NCBI GenBank assembly: GCA_964019135.1 | Contig: OZ025258.1 | Coordinates: 29,940,186-30,004,185 of the forward strand | Length of the DNA stretch: 64,000 nt | Direction: 5' to 3' | From: Arenicola marina | Taxonomy: Eukaryota; Annelida; Polychaeta; Arenicolidae | Part shown: positions 12,654-24,600 of the stretch, piece after piece | Position numbering within the stretch: the stretch's first letter is position 1 | Layout of the letters: each line of letters opens with the position of its first letter | The notes under the pieces: generated by a model | Databases searched by the model: none | What the model saw: the letters and a program-made list of their open reading frames with translations, nothing else | What the model was told of the DNA's origin: nothing | Program-made: the position numbers and the translations under genes

Positions 12654-15600
12654 GTAAACTCTAAGGAGACCAACGACGCTGCGCTCTGGATAGGGCATCC
12701 CTGCACTGCGATTGGCTTATTGTGGAAAACCCTCTTGTGTCAGCTCCTGCTAACAGATTATATATACTGCTTTGCATATGCGTTTTTGCAAGGAATTTCA
12801 TTTAGAAATAGTCCTTTGTGCAGATGTGTATGCGAATTTAAGAAGGGGTTGAGAAATCTCTTCACAGTAGGCCCTGTGTAATAGATGGTGTATACGCTGA
12901 TTTACTTCCAATTTCACATTTTACATGTCACCCTTGGGACAAATGTTATTTAGCTTTACGCAGTTGTGACTTGATTGTCAATAGGGTGAGCCATTGCAAT
13001 GATGATCATGCCTCCGAATACGGAATGGGGTGTTTGGAAATCCTGTTAACCAATCTGCAGAGAACGCTAACAATGCAAACATGTTTCCGCCATTGTAGAT
13101 GCTCAGTGCTATACTAGCATCTTGCAAACTAAGTCTTTTTCGGGTCAGTGCAAGACATACCTCCTGAGCAATCTGTGTCAGTATTCGTACAAAGCATACT
13201 GTCTTGGTTGAATATCGTGGATTTTTGTTAACCGCGGACATAATTGAATGTAAATTCCATGCCACGTTGGCGATGTGGCCATCTTAGGACGAGGTAACTG
13301 ACAAAGCGCCAGACCGTCCCATAAAGTTTGATAACAGTTTTACCCAGTTTGCCGTTTTACAGCCGCCCTCTCTCCGCTTAATGGCCCTCCTGTCCAACGT
13401 ATGAGTGCCATCAAGTACACCGCAAACTGTTTTGCATTGTCCCATTTCTTCTGAGTGGGTGCTTGCAAACTAGGTTACAGTATCCAAGTGTTTGCTCCAC
13501 TCCCCCCCCCCTCCTGGGTGGTGCGTAATGTACCCGTTAGCAAAGTCGGTCGCCGACATGATGGCAGTTCCTGCGCGATGTTTAAATTATATCATTTACA
13601 TATTTGAGTTCAAATAGGAGCCTTTTCTAGAATAAAAATAATAAGAAAAATAATAAGAAAATAATCTGTATGTGTATACCTCTTGCATAGACACATACAT
13701 ATTTTTTGTAGAAAAGTCTCCTAGTTCGCATTTTAGGGATTTCAAATTAAATTGAATGTTTTCCATTGAGCTTTATTTATTCCTGGGGTTGTTTGCCTGG
13801 TAACCTACACGCATGTCTGTATGTAGCGCATCGCGCGCGTGCGTGGCTCTGTCTTCGTGGTGTTGTCATGGAGCTTATGTGACGTATGCATGCAGTATAC
13901 ATAATCCAAGTACCGTAATTTAAGGTGTACAAGTTTTTGTGTGCTATCATACGAAAATAGGAAGATCTTAAACATGCTTCATCAAAGAAGTCTCGTGTCT
14001 GTTTTAATATTTTAAATGTTTTAGCTTCGTTTTCAGTTATACTACGGGGGGACGATAGGTATGATATAACGTATGACATACGTGACGCATGTTGCTGCAC
14101 ATATGGCACATTATAACATATATATGACGTACACGTGACGTCTTCCGACGTATGTATGACGTATATATGACGTATGTATGACGTATATATGACGTATGTA
14201 TGACGTATATATGACGTATGTATGACGTATGTATGACGTATATATGACGTATGTATGACGTATATATGACGTATGTGCGTAACGCATCACGACGTTTATG
14301 TGACGTATGTTGACTGATCCATGATGTATGATGACGTATCTATGATGTATGATGACGTATCTATGATGTATGATGACGTATCTATGATGTATGATGATGT
14401 ATCTGTGACGGAGTGTTCCCTCTCTGCCTTAGGATGACGATGAGTGTGTCGGGTTCGCCAGCCTCCCGGAGCAGGTCCACAGAAAGGCTATCAAGCGCGG
14501 ATTCGACTTCACCGTCATGGTCGTCGGTAAGTCACTCAATCACAAGCCATGAATCCTGAACCCCAGCTGAGCTCTATCAGCTATGTAAAAACGACATGAC
14601 CCAGCCAAGATTAAACTTATTTTTTCACACTCGGAAACCGGGTCAAGCTTATATGCAACTCCAATTGCTTGAATCGATTGGAAACATCAGATGTGAACTG
14701 CCTGATACTGACATATCTAATAAAACAATAATAACTAGTCTTATCATCTTTTTTGAGTTTTTGAGATGGTTGTCGCTTGACATATAAAGAGGCATTACGG
14801 CTTTCAATGCAAACTGTAAAGACACATAGTTACCTAAAATATATTCATTCGCTCATTTATTAAAAGCAGACTTTAAGTAGCATAAGGCCATCTTTCCATC
14901 CCCCATCCACCCTTTTTTCCACCCATCGGGCCATCTATCTATCTATCCGTCGGTTCTTCCCTCCATCCATTCATGTATTGAACCAATTCGACTATTGTAA
15001 TAAAAATAAATGCTAGTTGTGAGCAATAAATTAACATCTCCAAAGAAAGACTGTGACTTGGGCAGGTTACACATACGGGTGCCTTGCCTGCCGTGGCACT
15101 ATAACATCCAGCGAGGCAAGCGTGCCTCTTAAAACATTGACGCTGAACAGCTTGTCAAGGTGTCACTGCCTGCATGAACTTCAAGAATGCCTCGTTACAT
15201 TCATGGCCAGCATGTCACATGACGTCTTCAACTGGGTACGGATGGCCAGACCTATTTACAGCATGTAATTAGGCCTGATGTCGACCATAACAAACTGCAT
15301 GGATGCTTGCAGGGGACATTAAACTTCCGATTTTTCAGACTTTGCCTGCGCTCCAGGGCGAGGAACTGGTTTTGTTGCATTTTATCCATGACGAGACTTT
15401 CGAAGGCCTTATAGCATACACAGCCTCTCACCGCGTCTGTTTATTTCTCTATGCATGTGGAAGTCGGCACCTGGGTGGTTGGGGATGCCGTGGGGGGGGG
15501 GGGGGGGGGGGCGGTATGGGGGGTGGCTTGGGGAGCATTTGGATGGTCGCTGGCGTCCGTAGTTCATACCAACAATCACGGTCAGCATCGCTATCTGAAT

Positions 15601-18600
15601 ATCATGACGATCATGTCGCTGTCCCAGGGGGTTCCATAGCCAGACTTACCCTTGGGTTAAGACAATAAGTAATTCGATTAAATAATATTAATAGCGAGCG
15701 CACGCGAGCTCTTAAGGTAACATGCATGCATATTCAAAGTCCATTTCAAGCATAGGCTTAGGACTTTCATTTCGCGTAACAACCCTCATGAGACGTTTTC
15801 GGATTCGGAGTAAATATCAGCTGTACATAAATATATTCAAGCAAAGAGAGTTCGAAGCCTATTGTGTCATGTCTTTAATAATTAAATCAGCTCTCCCACA
15901 AAATTAACGAATAAATTATTCAATGTTAACACTGGATGTATACTTCAATCAAAGTTAATTTATAAGCGACGGGCTAATGTCTGTTATCAAGCAGAGCGCT
16001 CTTGGTGACTGCCCATCGGCTGCTGTCATAGTGAGTAGTTGTGACGTCAAATATTATAAACATGACGTCACAATGGGAGTTCCTAAGCAACCGAATGATA
16101 TGCCGCAAGCACGTGCATGGTATACGTCATCCCGCCAAAGATATTCTTTATGGCAAGCCGAAGTGAGATTAATTTTGAATATTAATGTAGATGTATCCCC
16201 TCGGAATACCTGAATTAATAAATATACGCTCGCATTTTTTAGGTAGCACCTATCCATATTATCCTGCTCTAAAGACTGTCATAGATCTCTGGCATTCGAT
16301 ATCCCTCAACGGCATATATCTAATCTATGAAGATTATATGACAGTTACCATGTGAAGATATACGATGCAAGGCAGCCTCCTCTGGACCTTTGCACCTATT
16401 TCCTGGCTGTCACGCCATCAGCATGAGTGACATATCTAGGTTTATTTTCCCCAGTCATGTCGTAAACATTCGACAGAATCTATGTTCACAATTGAAATAG
16501 AATTACAAAGAAAAAACACATATGAAAGCAAAAAAGTGGATGTCTCGAATAAAAGATTTTATCTCTCTGGTTAATGACCGCCCACCCTCTCATGCGTGGC
16601 GTCTCTTTGTCTGTCGGTGATGGGAGTTTACCTTGGTATGTCATTAACCATATTGCGCCTCGCCGATATCATTTTCTGCTCAATTAGTATCCTTCGTATG
16701 TTTCAATGGCCGAACAGAGCTTCCTTTGTCCGTCGTACAGTGCATCACCGACAACCTGGCTCGGCAGGAAATCCCTGCACTGCCAATTTGTTTTGGGTGG
16801 ACGCCATTGTAATATAGTTCAGTATATATAAATACAGTTTTTTTCTATTGCAGAGCTTTCAGTATATTGTTATTTACTGTGCCTGGAGAATAGTATCTGA
16901 TCTTCAGCTGACGGTAGTTTATAATAGGAGGTCGCTGCATAGATGTCTGATTGGTGGATAATGTCGGTGTCGTTATGGCGACAGGTGAGAGCGGTCTCGG
17001 CAAGTCCACTCTGGTCAGCAGCCTCTTCCTCAACGATGATCTCTACAAGGACAGGAAGCTGTGCGCAGTGGAGGGTGAGTAACCATCATGGCCACTGATG
17101 TGGATCGTCTTACATCACCCACAATTAATTGGGATTTGTTATGATTAAAACGGTTTAGAACACAGTTATAACGTCACTGTATCTGTAATGTTTTACTTTA
17201 AGATTTTTATTCCCCAATGTATCCTGAATAAGACTTTACAATCAGTGGATTTTGTATCATTTATCTGGAAGTACTAATGTTAATATCACCTTTCATAACT
17301 GTAAGCGTATCAACGTCGCCGTAACTGTGAGTCAGTCAACGTCGCCGTAACTGTGAGCCAATCAACATCGCCGTAACTCTAAGCCAATCAACGTCGGTTG
17401 ATGAGTTGGTTGCATGGTTACAAGTCGTTGCCAATGAACTGTTGACAGACCGTTGCTTCGACATTCGTGAGACATTCATGACAACGGCCAGAACTATATT
17501 AATTGTGTATGTACCCATTGCGGAGATTTCATTTTACAGAAAAGGGTAATCGCATATGCGTTGACCATACCAGTGTAGAGGTCTTCTCACTTGGAGTTGT
17601 ATGATGACGCATAGTTGTGTTATGGGTGGTACGGGTCGCCTAAAGCTGGCCTCTTGTTCCCTTAATAAGGTCCGATTGATGAGGTAGAGTAGACGCGACG
17701 CATGACCCGTTGAAAGGCTATGGAAACTAGCTTTGAAGTAGCTTGATGATATCTGTCTGTGTGTCGTCTACGTGTCAGATACAGGTCATGGGTGGTCCTG
17801 GTGACCTCACGTGACCTTGGATTTGAAGCCCAGAGGGCGTGTACCCCGTGACGGGGGTCACGTAGAGACAACACCCCACCTTTAATGCACCGCGCTGTTT
17901 CAATCGCCCCTTGTCATTAACAATAAGTATATGTATACCCTCTCCCCCCCCCCCCCGCCTCGCAGGCCCCACTCGCTGTTTAGGTGCAGGGGGGCTGTAT
18001 GGGTATTCCAAGGTAACTTTTTAGGCTATTTGTACAAATAGTTCCCGCAAATTATAAATGTTCTGCATAGTATACTGAAATGAAAGCATTTGGCAGAACT
18101 GTAACAGTTGCTTTGTAATTTCGGTTTTATAATCGGTTTATTGGCAGGAAACAACTGTTTGAATAGCTTTAAAGATATAAGCGGCTATTCTTGAGCCAAA
18201 TGCGAATAACCCTACAAAAAAATGAATTGTATGAAAAATTCAGTATTCATTTATTTACAGTGTGCTTTTCATGAGAAAATGACCAATATTCACAATTTTT
18301 ACATTTCAATAGCATCACATAATTAACTCTTCCCTACTCTCTAAATACCAACGGTAACCTATGGATTTTTTTACCATAAATGCAATCTTAGGGGCCTATT
18401 CTGACACATTGTTGACTAGGAAATCAATATCAGTGGTAGAAGTGAATAGCCGCTTTTATCTTTAATCAGGGTTGTTGTTAACCCGATTGGTGGAATAGAG
18501 AGGGACAGAGAGACGGACGCGACCTGGGGAAGTGGGGCCAGAAGGGCACGAACTGGGGAGGGAAGGCCAGAAGGGCACGAACTATGGAGATAAGGCCAGA

Positions 18601-21600
18601 AGATCACGAACTGGAGAGGGAAGGCCAGAAGGGTGTTCTGGGTAGGAGCTAGGTCAAGGGGTGTCCGAGTAGGCGGTATGAGGGATATTGGTTGAGGAAA
18701 AAGGGTTTCGGGTTAAGGGGTGACTCTGTTAAGGGTATGCGGTGTTCGGGGTAGAGTTGTGCGTGGAACGTCGGTGGGGGCGGCGGGGGGTGGGGGGGGG
18801 AGGGTCGGTTTCGGGTTACGGGATATTCGGAGATGGGTGTTTTCTGAGACCGCGTTGACCCTAGGGTGAGGTCGTCATCCACCCATCATGATATTGAAGA
18901 CCGCCTCACAGCCAGCCCTGACTGTCTGGTGTCATTGTGTTTGACTTTTGTTCCCGATCTGACATTCAGTCTGTGTTTAACGGTCCGTATGACACGTGCA
19001 CTGGCCGTAGCATTGTAGTATGTGAAGTCTATTTTAATATATTTCAAGCTTAGATACAGGCAAATATTTTTTTAACTTTAACTATAGGACATTCTTTCGA
19101 AAGTACAGTACACGTGTACCTCCCCACATAGTTCCTTGGCAGAGGCACTGCCTCACTTAAAAAATGTATGCTGTTCCGGAGAAAATGAAAACGCTAGAAT
19201 TCATGCGACTTGACAAATTAAAGAGGAGGTTTTCTCTGTTGTTCTGCAGAACGAGTATCCAAGACTGTCGAAATCCAGAAGAAAGAGATGGAGATTGAGG
19301 AGAAAGGAGTCAAGCTGCGATTAACCATCGTCGACACTCCAGGATTCAACGACGCCGTCAACTCGGAACAGAGGTACGTGTCTGCTTGCGACTTCCGGTT
19401 CATTCACGTGACGGGTGTTCGGGATCCCAGGCGGCGGCCACCGGCTTCCGGTCACGTGACGAGTGCTCGGGATCCCAGGCGGCGGCCACCGGCTTCCGGT
19501 CACGTGACGAGTGCTCGGGATCCCAGGCGGCGGCCACTGGCTTCCGGTCACGTGACGAGTGCTCGGGATCCCAGGCGGCGGCCACCGCCTTTCGGTCACG
19601 TGACGGGGGCCCGGGATCCCAGGCGGCAGCCACCGGCTTCCGGTCACGTGACGGGTGCCCGGGATCCCAGGCGGCGGCCACCGGCTTCCGGTCACGTGAC
19701 GGGTGCCCGGGATCGCAGGCGGCGGCCACGAGGCGCCCGACATTTATACACTTCTCATACTGTTCGTGGGCCCAGTTGATCCTATGTGTACACAATTAAG
19801 TGTGATATACACTACTGATTCACCCAATGGGTGTTTAATCCGGGTCAAACTCCAGCGTGAGGTCACAAACACATGTTACATTCGATCAAGTTCATTCAAC
19901 TGACACTTGCAGCTTATTCGCTGGATCTAGATATAGACCGTTAATGTGATAATGATATGCAACCAATGAAAGGGAACATAACATAAAATTATAACATGTT
20001 CTATATATGCTATATATATGTAATGTGTAAGGAAACATTACTACCATTTATCAACTAGAAGCTATGATTATCTGTATGAAATGATGAATGTGTACATAAT
20101 TCATCACCAGTATCAGCATTATCGTTGTGTCGTGGTTCTAACGAGAGGTTACATGGCTTGTTTTGTTCAGTTGGAAGCCCATTGAGGACTACATCAACCA
20201 GCAGTTCGACCAGTTCTACAAGGACGAGAGCGGACTGAACCGCAAGAACATCAAGGACAACCGGGTTCACTGCTGCCTCTACTTCATCTCACCCTACGGC
20301 CACGGGTCAGTGCGGGTTACACTCACGGTGGGGGGGGGGGAGGGGTCCCTATCACGGGGGGCTCAACTCTCACGGGGTGGGGTTCCGGTCACTGGGGAGG
20401 TCACACTCTCACCGGTGGGGGCGGGGTCACACTCACCCGGGGGTCACACTAACGGGGAGAGGGGGGGGGTACCTGTGACAGGGGGTGACACTCTCACGAG
20501 GTGGGGTCCCTGTCACGGGAGGGGGTCACACTCTCACGGGGGGCTCCCTTTCACGGGGGAGGGTTTACCCTGTCACGGAGGGTGGGCATCCCGTCACGGG
20601 AGAAGAGGCGGGGCTCTTACGGGGGTGGGGGGGCACCCTCACGGGGAAGGGGGGCTGCGGGTGAGTAGACGTTGCCCTCAGATGGGTCCGCGTTGGGGGG
20701 GGGGGGGGGGGGGGTGGAGTGAATGCTGGGGTTCTTCGAGTATAGCCCTGTTGGTGAGTGCTCCGTCTTAGCCCTGTTCCCCGGGCCTGAATTAATGCCC
20801 TGTACGTTGCTGTCCTGACCACGCGGTGACCCATTTAGTTTGTTTTCTCCCGTCCGCCGTGCAGATTGCGTCAGACGGACGTGGAGTTCATGCGGAGGCT
20901 GCACGACAAGGTGAACATAGTGCCAGTGGTGGCCAAGTCAGACACCCTCACCCCCACTGAGATCATCAGGCTCAAGGCTAGGGTAAGTCATCCCTGCGAT
21001 CACTGGCATCGCCATCAAGACACGGTGTGGTATCTACAACCTTATAAATTTGAAATCTAGCATATATCTTTATTCTGAAACATTTTAACTGCTGAACACA
21101 GCTTGATCTGGGGCTATGATACCGAGAAATCACATCACGAGTCTGCTGTCCGTTGTATATGGATGGCTAGTATTTGCCCAACAAGTGTATGAACAGTAAA
21201 TATATTACCATTGCTGATTGATGGAAGAGGGTGGGCATGTTGATTGGGGAAACCCGTTTAGGACAGGACACACTGACACTGAAATTTATAGAATTGAGAA
21301 GGGATCCAGGGTGGCAGCTATCACGGCGGACTCCCTGGGAATCCCTTTCTGGATCCGACACGTGACACAGAAATTTATAGAATTGAGAAGGGATCCAATG
21401 TGGCAGCTATCACGGCGGACTCCCTGGGAATCCCTTCCTGTATCCGACACTGATGGTGTTCTATACTTTCATAGCGACAGGGCAAAGTATTGCCAAATGA
21501 CAGTATCAGTAGTGTTTCTGGGAATATATGTCTGGATGTCGGGTGATTTTACCCCAATACTACTGAAGAAATTTACATATATGGGACTTCCTTGTCGCTG

Positions 21601-24600
21601 CAGATCCTGGACGAGATCGACAGCCGAGGAATCCGGATCTATGAGTTCCCGGATTGCGATAGCGACGAGGATGAGGAGTTTAAGAAACAGGATCAGGAAC
21701 TGAAAGTGAGTCTGGATCGTCTTGTTGGCTATAGCTGTGGAATGGGCGAGTCAGGATCAAAATCTGGATTGTGGTTTTATTGTGCCAAGGGTAGATTTGG
21801 ATTGTAATTTGATTGTGCCCATAATAGATCTGGATTGTGATTGTATTGGACAAACGGTAACTCTTAATATGTTTCTAACTTGCAATTATTGTTCAAACTG
21901 TACTCAAGGCAAGTCCGGATCAATATCTAGATGATTATTATTGTACAAATGGTAAATCTAAGAGTCGTGACAACCAAATACCGATATGGAGCAGTAATGC
22001 ACGTACTATGGCAACGTGAAACGGTCAGCCACCCAATGCCGAGAGTCTGTCGCCATATTGACCTTTGCCACTGACCTGTCACGTGATTGGTTGTTCCGCA
22101 GGCGTCCATTCCGTTCGCCGTCATAGGCAGCAACTCTATCGTGGAGGTGAACGGCAAGCGGGTGCGGGGTCGGCTCTACCCCTGGGGCATCGTCGAGGGT
22201 AAGCCCCCCCCCCCCATACCCACACGTCTTTGGGCTATGTGTACTGCAGAGTGTATTGCATTACACTGTACCATATAGTGTGCAATTTGTCCAATATAAT
22301 CTGTATGCATTTGCAAACATGGCAGTTATATATATATATATCAGTTTTAAATCTATAATACTTGCTGAAGTTTACCTAGACTTGTATGTTTGGACTGGAG
22401 TAATTGTGATTATTGAGTTCGCATTATGACAGAAAAGCAAGCTCCTCTTGTCTGCAACAAACTCGTCTCGCCATTACCATGAACGAACCGGTAAAATCAA
22501 AAACCGTGTACATCGACAGAACGTATTAAATACAACCTTGGTAAAAGGTATGTTCATCATAACGTTACCTCACCGTCACATTACCAGTCATGATACGGCG
22601 CACGCTGCCGTATTAAGCTTTAATTAAAGAGTTGTATGACTGCATAGGGTTGACTGCATAGGGTTTAGCGTTGATGCTATCTTAACTTCAGTTGATAATC
22701 CCACCCACTGCGACTTTGCCAAGCTTCGCCAAATGTTAATCAGGTAAGTTTGCGACTTATAAAGTAAATACATTATAGGTAAATACGAGGTCCTGTTAGT
22801 TAACATATTCCGTAAGAGGAGTCCTAGCACAAACATTGATCCACACCACTAGAATAACCTATATATATATATATATATATATATCTGTCAGTAGTGGCCC
22901 GGGATAGGTTTAACTCACGTCTTTGTGTGGCCCGCAACTTCATTAATATCCCTGCATGGTCGATATTATAGTATTATATAGGTGTGTATACCCCTTCCCC
23001 CTATATCTCCCGCAGCACCCACATGCAGGACTTGAAGGACGTCACCCGCGATATTCACTACGAGGCGTTCAGAGCCAGACACATCAAGGAGCAGATGACG
23101 AAACAGCAGAGAGAGCGCAAGTACGTACCGCTGTGTGGGCGTGGCTTGCTTCGTCCAGCACGTCACGTGATGGTCTGGGGGAGCACCACGTGTTTTAATG
23201 TTCCACGTGGTCTAGTTCGTGACATTCTGTGGGCGCGCAGCGAGGGAACTGTTGTACATGTATATATATATATATCGCTGTAATATGTGCGGGGAGAAGG
23301 GTCAGCTATGTCCATCATTAATGCTAGATCCCGGTCGCTACGTGAGGCATGCATTAACCTCTTGTTGTCACGCGCATGTAGACAGTGGCTTGATTGCTTG
23401 TACGACAACCACAGAGGCTTATGGAAGACATTCAGCTACTGCTTTGTATACCATGGTAAAATGATCAGCAATTATATGAATATTCATGCAATTAAACTAA
23501 CTTGCGTTGGTAAATATAAGTGGAAAAATACCAAACTTTACACATTTAATTTCTATAATGCTTTAGTTATTTTTGGATTAGTATTTTTTTGTTCATTCCT
23601 TTTTTTATTTTTTTTATTTTTTGTAACCACTGTTTGACGACAGATTGGAAGAACTTGGTGAATGTATCAAACAAAATTCGGAAAGGTACGGTGTTGCGTC
23701 TCTCGACGCCGTTCTCTGATTTGTTGGTTTGATGTGCTGCTGTTGCGTCTTAATCCTTATGCGCTTGTTGCCCTTCCACTAATCGTGTAGCCTCCCGCCG
23801 CACCCCCAGACGCTTGTCAGTGCCACCAGACGCATAAGCACTGTGCGATCCTGTTGCTATGGTATTTGTAGAGGGTCGGCGCTGGAGTTGTATATTAGTA
23901 GTTCCACCTGTGATGTAGGTGCACGACAGATATCTACGTGATGCTAATGATAATTACGCCACCAATCATGTTACGCACTAATTACGACATGGAATCCTGT
24001 CCACGCACTAATGACGACATGGTATCCTGTCAACGCACGAATTACGACATGTGATCATGCCAATAAAGCATTTAATCACTATGTATTCATGATTAGAAAG
24101 CACTTAGGCGCTAATACAAGATGTATCCATGCTTTAGAAACACGTATGGGCAAATTGCAAGTACAAGGTATATTATATTGTTCTTGCGAAAACGTATAGG
24201 ATACCCATCTCACCTAGCCAGTCTCTGGGGCGATGTACACGTACACACTGCTTTACCCGGCTTACACCTCCAGCGATGTTTATAGCCAGACCGTCGTCTC
24301 ACTGGCCTAAGAACGAGATTGACGTGACCTAATTTTTATAATTACTTTCGTAATTTTCGTACTTATGGCGACACATATTTGCATAATTACACCCGGTACA
24401 TCTTCCGATACTATAAAAGGCTCTGTATTTAAGATCTAGGTATTAAAGCTCGCGTTCCTAAACCGATCACTTTTATTGATCGCTTTCTCAGTCGATCCCC
24501 TACTCTACTTTGGTCACCCGTGTATAGCCGCTGTGTGTCTCTTATGCCAAGGTCTTACCGTAAAAACTCAACGCTTATTGAATCAAATGCAACATTTCAA

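Noticed and set aside
11000..12706. Antisense ORFs of 217 and 270 codons opposite septin exon 1
   Set aside because: They are shadows of a GC-rich sense exon whose donor phase and product fit the septin.
12654..12881. In-frame continuation of septin exon 1
   Set aside because: It lies past a donor with correct phase. Base composition drops to AT-rich and the peptide is unlike the exon, so intron is more likely than an alternative C-terminus.
19288..19799. ORFs of 131-163 codons on both strands over the 48-bp VNTR
   Set aside because: The period is divisible by 3, so frames stay open by arithmetic. Only 19250-19373 is septin coding.
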